Below, piece by piece: positions 55,510 to 63,732 of a stretch of 64,000 nt of DNA. The notes under the pieces were generated by a model. It had not been told where the DNA came from, searched no databases, and worked only from the letters and a program-made list of their open reading frames with translations. Numbering within the stretch: the stretch's first letter is position 1; each line of letters opens with the position of its first letter. The DNA lies in assembly GCF_001807485.1 (NCBI RefSeq), contig NZ_KV789171.1, positions 1 through 64,000 of the forward strand, in the 5' to 3' direction. This stretch comes from Corynebacterium sp. HMSC08A12 (lineage in GTDB: Bacteria; Actinomycetota; Actinomycetes; Mycobacteriales; Mycobacteriaceae). A program made the translations under genes and the position numbers.

Positions 55510-56430
55510 TCAAGCGCGCAGGTGCTCGCGGAGTAGTTCCGCGACGCACGGCGGATCCTCCACGTGCGGGTAGTGGCCCACGCCGTAAAGCACCTTGTGC
55601 TCGGCGGTATCGGCCCTCCGGGCGGACTTCTGCGCCAGGGATTCGTCGTAGATCGGATCCATGCTGCCATCCACCGCCAGCAGCGGCACAGGTGTGGTCG
55701 CGGGGAAGGTTCGCTCGAAGCGCATCGCCTCGGGGCGGAAGCGGCTACGGAAAGGCCAGCGCAGGTACTCGCAGGAAAGGTGGGCCACCTTATCCACCTG
55801 CATTGCTTCGCGGCGGAGTGCGGCGCTGCGGAAGTAGGCGTCCGTATCCCTAAAACCCGGGGCCACACCCGCCCTAAAGATCTTTTCAGCCGCCGCCGCG
55901 TTATCGGCCAACAGCTTGCGTTCCGGAAGGCGCGGCAGTTGGGCGGACAGCAGACGGCGAGCGAAGTGCGGCTGCGAGAACGGCTGGGCCAGGATCCTGC
56001 GGAAACGCAGCAGCGGATTGATGGCGGAAAGGGTGACGAAGCTGCGGACGCGCTCCGGGTTGTGAGCCACCAAAGTCCAGGCGACCATGCCGCCGTAGCC
56101 GTGGCCGACGACAGTGGCGGTGGTGTGGCCCAGGCCGCGGATCACCCCGGCCATGTCGCTGGCGGCGGTGGTGAGGTCGTAGCCGCGTGGGGTCTTATCC
56201 GAGCGGCCATAGCCGCGCAGATCCACTGCGGCCAGGCGCAGGTCCTCGCCTGCGAGCTGCTGCATCAGCGGGTGCCAGTCGAAAGCGCCGCCGCCGAAAC
56301 CATGGATCAGCAGCACTAATGGCGCGTTGCGGGGGCCTTGGACGTCGACGTGAAGACGCACACCCCGCGAATGCACGAAAGTGGCATGCGGGGTGTGCGG
56401 ATCTACAGCGTGAGAATCTTCGGAAGTCAT
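55510..56430 (-). CDS. Alpha/beta-hydrolase fold protein without a standard nucleophile
   Basis: This 306-residue protein of the EphE (Rv3670) position has the oxyanion H-G-F-G-G-G near residue 44 and D-L-R-G-Y-G-R-S-D-K near 72. The nucleophile elbow, normally G-x-S/D-x-G, reads G-H-G-Y-G-G, so the nucleophile position is Gly. A late Asp (V-D-G-S-M-D) and the final His (G-V-G-H-Y-P-H) are present. Enzyme activity is therefore doubtful or uses another residue. It follows the holin-like gene by 18 nt in the same direction. Confidence 0.82.
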   Translation of the reverse strand: MTSEDSHAVDPHTPHATFVHSRGVRLHVDVQGPRNAPLVLLIHGFGGGAFDWHPLMQQLAGEDLRLAAVDLRGYGRSDKTPRGYDLTTAASDMAGVIRGLGHTTATVVGHGYGGMVAWTLVAHNPERVRSFVTLSAINPLLRFRRILAQPFSQPHFARRLLSAQLPRLPERKLLADNAAAAEKIFRAGVAPGFRDTDAYFRSAALRREAMQVDKVAHLSCEYLRWPFRSRFRPEAMRFERTFPATTPVPLLAVDGSMDPIYDESLAQKSARRADTAEHKVLYGVGHYPHVEDPPCVAELLREHLRA

Positions 56431-56448
56431 CTCAGGCGCGCGGGGGAT

Positions 56449-56958
56449 TTAGGTGTACATTCCCGGGCGGCGCGCGGAGGAAGAGTTGTTGCCCTTCTGC
56501 GGGATCACGGTCTTCAGCTCGCCGACGGACTCGATGGTCTTCTCCGGCTTCTTCACGCCCTTGACCTGCTTCAGGCCGACCAGAGCCAGGATGGCAACCA
56601 GAACCAGCATGAACAGGAAGACGACCAGGAAGGCCGCCCAACGCCACATGAAGGTATCCAGCGCCTCGGCGATGGTGAAGAAGAGGAAGAAGGAGCTGTA
56701 GGCCAGGATGATGGCGGCAGCGCCGAACAGGCCCACGCCAATGCCGGCCTTCTTGGCGGACGTAGCGATCTCGGTCTTTGCCAGCTCGACCTCGGAACGA
56801 ACCAGGGAGGAAACCTGCGCGGAGGCATCCTTCACCAGGTCACTGATACTGGCCTGACCCTTGGCATGGGTATCCACATCCGACAGCGGAATAGCGTTAA
56901 CCTTCGGGTTAAAGCTATCGCGGTCGGTGAACATGCCATCGTGATCGTTGTTGCTCAC
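56449..56958 (-). CDS. Holin-X/phage-holin-3_6-like membrane protein
   Basis: This 169-residue protein has two TM helices near residues 75-130, preceded by an amphipathic segment (I-S-D-L-V-K-D-A-S-A-Q-V-S-S-L-V-R-S-E-V-E-L-A-K-T-E) typical of the actinobacterial Holin-X family. This family is chromosomal and not itself evidence of a prophage. Its counterpart is Rv3669. The function is unknown; association with the cell envelope is likely. Confidence 0.85.
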   Translation of the reverse strand: MSNNDHDGMFTDRDSFNPKVNAIPLSDVDTHAKGQASISDLVKDASAQVSSLVRSEVELAKTEIATSAKKAGIGVGLFGAAAIILAYSSFFLFFTIAEALDTFMWRWAAFLVVFLFMLVLVAILALVGLKQVKGVKKPEKTIESVGELKTVIPQKGNNSSSARRPGMYT

Positions 56959-57052
56959 TGTTAAAACTCCTGGGGGTTACACCTAATTGACTCCCCCTAG
57001 TTTGCCAGACCACGGGGAAGATTGCGCGCGCGGGTGCATTATTGTCTTAAAT

Positions 57053-57838
57053 ATGTCTGACAATTCTGCGCAAGACCCACTCGCCGGACTGGCCGAACTG
57101 CCCGGAGTGCCGGAGGCCGTGGCCCAAGCCAACGACCACCTGGCGCGCCTGCACCGCCACCCCGCCAACCTGCGTGGTTGGGATGTTACGGGCGCGGAGT
57201 CGGTGCTGCGCGGCGCGCGTGCCTCGGCGCAGCTGGACGGTGGCTCCCCGCGTTTGCCGGAGGACGGCCAGGTGGAGGATCCGATCCTAGCCGGTGCCCT
57301 GCGCGCCGCGGAGCTGCTGGCGCCGGACGGTGTGACGGAGACGGTGACTACCTGGCGGCGCGCCCCACTGCAGATCATGGCGCGCATCAACGCGGTTGCC
57401 AGCCCGCAGATGTCCGACCCTGCATTTCGCCAGAAGGCCGCGGGGGATGCGGAGTTCCTGGTGCCGGGTCGGCCGCGCCGCTCCACGGATGCGCGCCTGC
57501 AGCTGCTGGGCAAGTTCATCACCGGTGGCACCAAGGTGAACGCGACGGTGCTGTCTGCGGTGATCCACGGCGAGCTGCTGACGTTGCAGCCTTTTGCGGA
57601 CGCCACCGGCGTGACCGCCCGCGCCTGCTCCCGCCTGGCCACTATCGCCACCGGCCTGGATCCGCGCGGCCTGGGTGTGCCGGAGGTCTGGTGGAACCGT
57701 CGGCGCGACGAGTACCAGGCAAAGGCTGAGGGATTCGCCAGCGGCACCCCGGAAGGCGTGGCCGAGTGGATTGTTTTCCACGCCACGGGCCTGTCCGAGG
57801 GCTCGCTGGAGGGCAAGTCGATCGCGGACGCGAAGTAG
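57053..57838 (+). CDS. Fic-fold protein with degenerate active site
   Basis: This 261-residue protein of the Rv3662c type has an N-terminal helical part and a Fic-like core. The AMPylation motif H-P-F-x-D-G-N-G-R is replaced by Q-P-F-A-D-A-T-G-V-T-A-R near residue 182. The catalytic His is Gln and the Gly-Asn-Gly anion loop is altered, so classic AMP transfer is unlikely. It may bind nucleotide or act as a structural partner. It starts at ATG 57053 without a Shine-Dalgarno, and TTATTGT about 10 nt upstream could be the -10 box of a leaderless mRNA. Confidence 0.78.
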   Translation: MSDNSAQDPLAGLAELPGVPEAVAQANDHLARLHRHPANLRGWDVTGAESVLRGARASAQLDGGSPRLPEDGQVEDPILAGALRAAELLAPDGVTETVTTWRRAPLQIMARINAVASPQMSDPAFRQKAAGDAEFLVPGRPRRSTDARLQLLGKFITGGTKVNATVLSAVIHGELLTLQPFADATGVTARACSRLATIATGLDPRGLGVPEVWWNRRRDEYQAKAEGFASGTPEGVAEWIVFHATGLSEGSLEGKSIADAK

Positions 57839-57847
57839 AAGTAGCCG

Positions 57848-58684
57848 CTAGGCCTCGTCTGAACCTTCCTCGCGCCCGCGCCACCACATCGCCAGACCAG
57901 TCGCGGCAATGCCGAGCAGCGCCAGGGTGGCGCCCGCCCCGGCGATCACCGCTGCCTGCGGGAACAGTGGTTCCGGGCGGATGAACTGGCGGATCGGCCA
58001 CTCGGCCTCCGTCGCCTGCTTCTTCAGGGGACGATCCGGGTTCACGGCAACCGGGTTGCCCACCAGCTTCAGCATGGGGATGTCTGTGGCGGCGTCAGAA
58101 TAAGCGTAGCTTTTCCCCAGGTCATAGCCGTGTTTGCGGGCGAGCTCTAGGATGCGCTCGACCTTGGCGTGCCCCTTGTTGAAGTGCGTGACGGCGCCGG
58201 TGAAGCGCCCATCCTTTTCTTCCAGTTCGGTGGCGAAGAGGTGGTCCACGCCGAGTTCCTTGGCGATGGGCTGCACCATGATGGAGGCCGAGGCGGTCAC
58301 GATGGCGATGCGGTGACCCTGTTTGCGATGCCATTCGATCAGTTCGCGCGCTTCGGCGTAGATGAATGGGGTGATGACCTCCTGCAGGGCGTCTTGGGCG
58401 ACCTGACGCAGGGGTTCGGATTCGCGATCCTTGATGATCCTGGTCAGGGCTTCTTTTGTGGATTCCAAACTCTCTTCGGAGTGGGTGGAGAGCATGTAGT
58501 TGCCCAGCATCGCCATCATCTTCAGCACCTCGCCGGTGTTGAGCAGACCGCGTTCGGCCATCGGGCGGCGGTAGGCCAGGGATGCCGACGTGTCGATGAT
58601 GGTCTTATCGAGGTCGAAAATGGCCAAAACTCGCTCTGCGTCCTTTGCGCGCGGTGGGTCTTGGTGCTGGTTCACATGCGTCAT
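57848..58684 (-). CDS. HAD-IB phosphatase, SerB-like, membrane-associated
   Basis: This 278-residue HAD hydrolase of the Rv3661 position has F-D-L-D-K-T-I-I near residue 23 with the nucleophile Asp. V-T-A-S-A-S follows near residue 132, and Y-S-D-A-A-T-D-I-P-M near 197 supplies the Mg ligands. A single C-terminal TM helix (near 250-270) is preceded by R-P-L-K-K. The substrate may be a phosphoserine-like or phospholipid phosphate. It is divergent from the Tad locus, where it is found in many actinobacteria. Confidence 0.87.
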   Translation of the reverse strand: MTHVNQHQDPPRAKDAERVLAIFDLDKTIIDTSASLAYRRPMAERGLLNTGEVLKMMAMLGNYMLSTHSEESLESTKEALTRIIKDRESEPLRQVAQDALQEVITPFIYAEARELIEWHRKQGHRIAIVTASASIMVQPIAKELGVDHLFATELEEKDGRFTGAVTHFNKGHAKVERILELARKHGYDLGKSYAYSDAATDIPMLKLVGNPVAVNPDRPLKKQATEAEWPIRQFIRPEPLFPQAAVIAGAGATLALLGIAATGLAMWWRGREEGSDEA

Positions 58685-58838
58685 TCTAGTAAAATCGCAC
58701 CACTTATGTCACTCTAATCTTTTTGCGTTACGGGTTATTCACAGGGTCTAGGCCCTTTTTTATGACGCCAACCCGACTTTTCCACAGCTAAAAAATCAGG
58801 GGTACTTTTGCCAGCGCGCAGCTGGGAGCCTGTGGTTC

Positions 58839-60044
58839 ATGGGCGCAGGGAAGTCAGTAAAGCAGAGCAAGGCAGCAACCAAGAAGGCAAAAACGGCAGC
58901 CAAGAACAAGGGGTGGGAGCGGCCGGCACAGCTCCGGCCGGTGATCGTGGACATCGCGGATCCGCTGTGGAATAACGAGGCACGCATGGTCGTGGCGGTG
59001 ACTCGTCGGCCGATGATTATCCTCGATGGCACGGAGGAGTTCGAGGCGAACCTGCTCCGCGAGCTAGATCGGAAAGACGGGTTCACCTGCCAGAACTCGG
59101 CAATCGTGCTGAGCGATAGGGAAAGCGAGTTGACCCGCCACCGACTGGTGCGAGCGATCCGGGTGGATCAGCTGGAGCCCTCCCTGGATGCCGGTGGGGC
59201 GATGGTCCTGGCGGAGATGATCGGGTCCAATGACGCAGTGCGAATCGCAGTGAGCTCCGCCGTTGGCGGGGCCGGGTCCAGCCTATTCGCGGCGCAGCTG
59301 GCCTATTACATGTCCTGCGAAGGAAGACCCGCGGTTTTGCTGGACGCCGACCCGCACTCCTGTGGGTTAGATCTGGTGCTGGGTAAGGAGCGGCGACCGG
59401 GGCTGACCCGCAATCAGATTCCTGCCGACTGCGACTTTGACCAACTGCGCAGCCACCTGCTGATGCTTGGATTCGACAGCGCGGGCGGAAAGAAGATCAG
59501 CGCGGACGGCGGGGCCGTTCCCGTAATCTACGCCGACCGTTACCCGACTTTCGGCGCGCACAGCGGTGGTAGGGGACTGGACGTGGGCCAGCTGGCTGGA
59601 TTGATGCATGCGGATGACCTGGTGGTGGACTGCGGGCGCAGCCTGCCAGTGGCCGATAGTGCGAGTGCCGGATGGCAGGAGCAATGGGGTGAAGGGGAAC
59701 CCGACGTGCACATCCTAGTGGCACCTCTAACCATCCAGGGAGTGACCGCCGTTAGCGCGCTGCGGAACCGGATGCTGGAAAACGACCGAACCAAGCCGCT
59801 GATCGTGCTGCGGGAAGTCCCCGGCGCTTCCACCTCCGTGGCTGTTGCCGCGATGATGATGGACGAGGTTCCGGTGGCGGTGATCCGTCACGACGACCAG
59901 TGCACTCCCGCCCTTGACCGAGGCGAGGCCGAGTACTGGATTGAAAGCTCGCTGAAGCACGACCGCGCCCGCGGGCCGGTGCGCGAGGTGTGGGAGAAGA
60001 TCCAGCACATCGTCGGCAACTGCGCGCTGCCAATCGCAAGCTAG
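58839..60044 (+). CDS. ssd: Septum-site-determining/TadZ-like protein
   Basis: This 401-residue MinD/ParA-like protein of the Rv3660c (Ssd) type heads the Tad pilus locus. After a basic N-terminus and a receiver-like region, the P-loop reads A-V-G-G-A-G-S-S-L. The Lys residues of the deviant Walker A motif are missing, as in other Ssd proteins, so ATP hydrolysis is uncertain. The switch segment L-L-D-A-D-P-H-S-C-G-L-D-L follows. It likely places the pilus machine or affects septation. ATG 58839 has GGGAG upstream. cpaF follows after 35 nt. Confidence 0.87.
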   Translation: MGAGKSVKQSKAATKKAKTAAKNKGWERPAQLRPVIVDIADPLWNNEARMVVAVTRRPMIILDGTEEFEANLLRELDRKDGFTCQNSAIVLSDRESELTRHRLVRAIRVDQLEPSLDAGGAMVLAEMIGSNDAVRIAVSSAVGGAGSSLFAAQLAYYMSCEGRPAVLLDADPHSCGLDLVLGKERRPGLTRNQIPADCDFDQLRSHLLMLGFDSAGGKKISADGGAVPVIYADRYPTFGAHSGGRGLDVGQLAGLMHADDLVVDCGRSLPVADSASAGWQEQWGEGEPDVHILVAPLTIQGVTAVSALRNRMLENDRTKPLIVLREVPGASTSVAVAAMMMDEVPVAVIRHDDQCTPALDRGEAEYWIESSLKHDRARGPVREVWEKIQHIVGNCALPIAS

Positions 60045-60078
60045 GGGTATAGGGGACAAAAGGGACGGGGGAGACGTA

Positions 60079-60099
60079 GGTGGCGTCACGAAGAAAAAA
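60079..60099 (+). repeat. Copy of the GGCGTCA word at the cpaF start codon
   Basis: GGTGGCGTCACGAAGAAAAA matches the full consensus. Its GTG is the start codon of cpaF. Confidence 0.85.
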
Positions 60100-61255
60100 G
60101 AGCAAGAACAGCCAGCCGGAACCGGAGCGCGGGCTGCTGGCGATCGTGCGCGACGACCTGGCCGAACAGGGGATTAGTAGGCCGGACGAGCGCGATCTTT
60201 CGCGCAGCCTGCACCTGATCGGGAAGGCGAGTGTAGAGAACGTGCGGACTTTGCAGCGGGAGTTCAGTGGACTGGGTCCGCTGGCGGGGCCGCTGCAGGA
60301 TGCGCAGGTGACGGACGTGGTGCTCAACGGCGATGGCAGTGTTTGGGCCGATCGCGGCGAGGGTATGCAGCCTATAGACGGGGTGCAGGTCGGCGTGGAA
60401 GCCGCGCGCGACCTGGCGGTGCGGATGGCGACGATGTGTGGGGAGCGGCTGGACGAAGCCCGGCCTTTCGCCGATGGGGTGCTGCGCGAGCTGCCTCCGG
60501 ACGTGCCGGCGCAGGCAGTCCGAGTACATACGTTGCTGGCTCCGCCGGCGGCGGGCGGCAGTTGTATTAGCTTGCGCGCGATTAAAGGGCAGCAGAACTC
60601 TCTGGATGCGCTGGTGCAAGGTGGCCTGGCAAGTCAAGAGATGGCGGGCGTGCTGCGGCGGATCGTTCGCGCGCGGCGGAACATCCTCATTAGCGGCGGA
60701 ACGGGCGCAGGGAAGACCACCCTGCTGGCCGCACTGTTGGCGGAGGTGGCCTACGACCAGCGGCTGCTTGTAGTGGAGGACACCCCGGAGCTGCTGATTG
60801 ACCATCCTCACGTGGTGGTGCTGGCGACCCGCGAGGGCAATGCGGAAGGGGCGGGTGCAATCTCCATGACTGCACTGGTGAAGCAGAGCCTGCGCATGCG
60901 CCCCGACCGCATCGTGGTGGGAGAAATCCGTGGCCCCGAAGTGGCGGACCTGCTGGTCGCCCTGAACACCGGGCATGCGGGCAGTGCGGGCACCATCCAC
61001 GCGAACGACCCGGCAAGTGTGCCAGGGCGGCTGGAGGCGCTGGGTGCGATGGCCGGACTGGATCGGATTGCACTGACCCGCCAGGTAATCGACGGAATAG
61101 ACGTTGTATTGCACGTTTCCCGCACGGAGCAGGGAAGACGGTTGACGCACATCGGACGGCTAGTCGGCGACGAGCGGACGCGCATCGAGGTGCTGTGGCA
61201 CTGGCGCGACGGCGCCCGCGGGGGATTCGAGGAGTTCTGCGATGAGCTGGGCTGA
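60080..61255 (+). CDS. cpaF: Tad pilus assembly ATPase (CpaF/TadA)
   Basis: This hexameric secretion ATPase powers pilus assembly. The 391-residue protein has the N-terminal domain, Walker A G-G-T-G-A-G-K-T-T-L (near residue 206), the Asp box, Walker B (M-R-P-D-R-I-V-V-G-E-I-R-G) and the His box (G-S-A-G-T-I-H-A-N). The start GTG 60080 lies within the word GGTGGCGTCACGAAGAAA, giving V-A-S-R-R-K-K, and is preceded by GGGGGAG. This gene is often named tadA and should not be confused with the tRNA deaminase at 1678. Confidence 0.95.
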   Translation: MASRRKKSKNSQPEPERGLLAIVRDDLAEQGISRPDERDLSRSLHLIGKASVENVRTLQREFSGLGPLAGPLQDAQVTDVVLNGDGSVWADRGEGMQPIDGVQVGVEAARDLAVRMATMCGERLDEARPFADGVLRELPPDVPAQAVRVHTLLAPPAAGGSCISLRAIKGQQNSLDALVQGGLASQEMAGVLRRIVRARRNILISGGTGAGKTTLLAALLAEVAYDQRLLVVEDTPELLIDHPHVVVLATREGNAEGAGAISMTALVKQSLRMRPDRIVVGEIRGPEVADLLVALNTGHAGSAGTIHANDPASVPGRLEALGAMAGLDRIALTRQVIDGIDVVLHVSRTEQGRRLTHIGRLVGDERTRIEVLWHWRDGARGGFEEFCDELG

Positions 61256-61270
61256 TGGGAGGAGCGAACG

Positions 61271-62410
61271 ATGATTCCGATACTCGCGGTGGTGGCCGCC
61301 GCGCTGATGGTGGCCTTCACCCTCAAGATTGTGGTCGGGCGGATGATGAAAACCCGCCGACAGATGAAAACCCTGGCCGAGGTGCGCGATGTAGTGGATG
61401 CCATCTCCCGCGAAGTGGCCGCAGGTGCCCGACCATTGGAGGCTGTCGAACACGCGGCTGAGGGGTTGAAATCCGAGGCGCTGCGTCACGAGCTGGACGT
61501 CGCCTGCGTGAAGGTGCGTCTGGGCGCAGCGCCGGGTGCAGAGTCTGCTGGTGCGGGATCTGCTGGCGCCGCGCCGGGCAGTGACGCCCTGAGCTTCCTT
61601 GCCCACCTATTCCACATCTGGGGCATTTCCCACCGCCACGGCGTGGGGTTGTCAGCGCTGGCACGGGCACACGTGACCGACATTGATGCGCAGCTGGCGC
61701 ACATCTCCAAGTCGACCTCCGCGACGGCGGGCGCGCGGCTAACGGTCACGGTGCTGCTGGCACTGCCGGTTGGCGCGGTGGCGTTGGGGCAGAGCAGCGG
61801 GCTGGGCACGCTGACTTTCCTGCTGACGAATGTGCTGGGAGTACTGCTTTTCTTGGCCGGGGTGGGGTTGGTGTGCGCCGGCACCCTGTGGACGGAGCAT
61901 CTGAGCGAATCGCTGACCACATCACCGCTGGGCGGAGTGGGTGTGCGGGCCGGACCTGCCGGCTCCACACCCTTGGGTCCGCTGGACGCGGCCCGCGCCC
62001 TCGACGTTTCCGCGGCTGCGCTGCGTGCCGGAAAGGCATTGTTGCCAGCCTGGGACGTGGGGGTGGGGCAGCTAATCCAGGATGGTGAACACGATGGGGA
62101 AGGGGAGCTCGGCCGCGCCATGGCGCTGCTGAACCTCGGTGGAGGAAAAGACGCCTGGCTTACGCTGGCCGAGCATTCCCTTTTTGGCCCCATCGCCCGC
62201 CAAGCGGCGCAGCAAACCCGCGCCGGAACTTCGCTTGCCGATGGAATGCATCAACAGGCCGAACACCTCCGCCGCGTTGCCGCCGACAAGGCAACCGCCG
62301 GAGCCGAAAAGGTCTTGATCGCCTTGGCGGCACCACTGACCCTCTGCTTCCTCCCGGCCTTCGTCTTCGTCGGCTTGATACCGCTGGCCATCGGAATGGC
62401 CTCGCTCTAA
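61271..62410 (+). CDS. tadB: Fused TadB-TadC pilus platform protein
   Basis: This inner-membrane platform protein of the Tad machine has 379 residues in one frame. Residues 1-210 resemble TadB, with a first TM helix, a soluble helical region and a TM pair (L-T-V-T-V-L-L-A-L-P and L-L-F-L-A-G-V-G-L-V-C-A-G). Residues about 230-379 resemble TadC (L-D-V-S-A-A-A-L-R-A-G ... A-L-A-A-P-L-T-L-C-F-L-P-A-F). In mycobacteria these are two genes (Rv3658c, Rv3657c). A linker of about 25 residues joins the parts without a stop. It starts 15 nt after cpaF. Confidence 0.87.
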   Translation: MIPILAVVAAALMVAFTLKIVVGRMMKTRRQMKTLAEVRDVVDAISREVAAGARPLEAVEHAAEGLKSEALRHELDVACVKVRLGAAPGAESAGAGSAGAAPGSDALSFLAHLFHIWGISHRHGVGLSALARAHVTDIDAQLAHISKSTSATAGARLTVTVLLALPVGAVALGQSSGLGTLTFLLTNVLGVLLFLAGVGLVCAGTLWTEHLSESLTTSPLGGVGVRAGPAGSTPLGPLDAARALDVSAAALRAGKALLPAWDVGVGQLIQDGEHDGEGELGRAMALLNLGGGKDAWLTLAEHSLFGPIARQAAQQTRAGTSLADGMHQQAEHLRRVAADKATAGAEKVLIALAAPLTLCFLPAFVFVGLIPLAIGMASL

Positions 62411-62542
62411 GAGCAATGGGCACCGACGCGAGGTGAAGGCCACTCCTGGAGAAGCAACTCACACCGACATCCGACGTCTACCGATCACAACTCACTCGAC
62501 ACGGCGGCGCGCCTTTTGCGTCGCCGGGGAAGGACACTGACC

Positions 62543-62872
62543 ATGACCACTCCGACCATCACCGCTACACCCGCTTTCCCACCGGCTGCAGTGCCGGAGC
62601 AATTCCAGGCCGCGCCGGTCAAGACAGATCCGAGCACTGGGTACTCAGAAGAAATGTATGCTGACCTGCACCCAATCACCCGTTGGTGGAATCAAATTAT
62701 CGGCGCTATCTACCGTCGATACACCGATGATAGGGGTATGTCCACAGTGGAATATGCCTTGGGCTGTGTCGCGGCAGCGGCCCTCGGAGCGCTGCTGTAC
62801 ACCGTCGTCACCTCGGACACCGTGGAGCAGGCACTCAGCGGAATCTTCGATAGGGCACTGAACACGAAGTAA
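62543..62872 (+). CDS. flp: Flp-type pilin/DUF4244 protein
   Basis: This 109-residue protein is the likely major pilin. It has a long N-terminal leader with Thr/Pro-rich and charged parts, then D-R-G-M-S-T-V-E-Y-A-L-G with cleavage expected after Gly. The Glu at +5 of the mature protein is kept, followed by a TM helix (C-V-A-A-A-A-L-G-A-L-L-Y-T-V-V-T). The leader, about 65 residues, is much longer than in classical Flp (about 15-25). No prepilin peptidase gene is in the window. ATG 62543 follows GGGGAAGG. Its counterpart is Rv3656c. Confidence 0.85.
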   Translation: MTTPTITATPAFPPAAVPEQFQAAPVKTDPSTGYSEEMYADLHPITRWWNQIIGAIYRRYTDDRGMSTVEYALGCVAAAALGALLYTVVTSDTVEQALSGIFDRALNTK

Positions 62873-62949
62873 TCCGGATGGCTTCTCGTTAGCCTCCGGG
62901 GTCACACAGCGCCCCGCGCGCCGGGTCTCTTCAATCGGGACGGGCGCGT

Positions 62950-62968
62950 GGGGGCGTCACCAAAAAAC
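62950..62968 (+). repeat. Copy of the GGCGTCA word between flp and tadE
   Basis: GTGGGGGCGTCACCAAAAAA is intergenic within the Tad locus. Confidence 0.65.
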
Positions 62969-63012
62969 ACACACCACGAACCACACACAACAATCTTTAA
63001 CCAGGAACGAAC

Positions 63013-63321
63013 ATGAACACAGTCGAAGGCGCCATCGTCCTGTCCGCCATAACACTCGTCGCTGGTGGGGCCGCCGCTGGATTGGTCACCATGTCGCAGG
63101 CCGCCACGGCGCAATCGCTGGCGCGAACCGTAGCCCGAGCCGAAGCGCGCGGTGGCGATGGGGTTGCGCTCGCTAGGCAGATTGACGCCACCGCTGACGT
63201 CTCCACATCCCGCGAAGGTAGCGCGGAATCGCCACTTGTGCGGGTGAAAGTCACCAAGGACGGGGCGCTGTTCGACGTTCACGGCGAGGCCGTCACGCTG
63301 GTGGAGCCCGACGGGGAATAG
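63013..63321 (+). CDS. tadE: TadE-like pseudopilin
   Basis: This 102-residue protein begins M-N-T-V-E-G-A-I-V-L-S-A-I, so the hydrophobic TadE helix with its conserved T-V-E starts at the N-terminus and no leader is visible. A short soluble domain follows. It resembles Rv3655c. AGGAACG precedes ATG 63013. The absence of a leader is odd for a pseudopilin and could mean an altered start or processing. The next gene is 19 nt downstream. Confidence 0.78.
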   Translation: MNTVEGAIVLSAITLVAGGAAAGLVTMSQAATAQSLARTVARAEARGGDGVALARQIDATADVSTSREGSAESPLVRVKVTKDGALFDVHGEAVTLVEPDGE

Positions 63322-63340
63322 GGGAGGTGGAGACGAGCTC

Positions 63341-63664
63341 ATGAGCACCGTCTATGGGGCGATGATCACGCTCGGCATCCTGTCGGTGGTTTCCCTGCTG
63401 GCGCTCGGCAGCGCCATGCTGGGTCACAAGGAGCAGGCCAGCACGGCCGCGGACCTAGCCGCGCTATCGGCGGCGATCGTTGTGCAGACGGGTGAGGGCG
63501 AGCCGTGCGATACGGCGCGCAGCATCGCCGGTGCCAACGGTGCCGACGTGGAAAGCTGCGAGGTTAAAGGCGAGTTCGTGACGGTGGACGTCACCACCCG
63601 CATGGGATCGAACTCGCGTATCCTCCCGCAGAAGGCGCAGGCCACTGCCGGGCCGGCGGAGTAG
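63341..63664 (+). CDS. TadE-like (Rv3654c family) small secreted/membrane protein
   Basis: This 107-residue protein has an N-terminal hydrophobic helix (I-T-L-G-I-L-S-V-V-S-L-L-A-L-G) followed by Q-A-S-T-A-A-D-L-A-A-L-S-A-A, the helix shared by the Rv3654c/TadG-like family. Two Cys near residues 52 and 68 may form a disulfide outside the cell. It is the last gene of the Tad locus, which reads ssd-cpaF-tadBC-flp-tadE-Rv3654c-like. Confidence 0.82.
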   Translation: MSTVYGAMITLGILSVVSLLALGSAMLGHKEQASTAADLAALSAAIVVQTGEGEPCDTARSIAGANGADVESCEVKGEFVTVDVTTRMGSNSRILPQKAQATAGPAE

Positions 63665-63732
63665 CCAGGCAGCGTACTGCGGGTGTACCGCGATGTGGCG
63701 CGGGGCGTGGCACAAAGCCGCGCTTACGCAGG

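Noticed and set aside
56449..56958. Prophage remnant suggested by the holin-like gene
   Set aside because: The Holin-X family is chromosomal in actinobacteria, and no other phage genes or attachment sites surround it.
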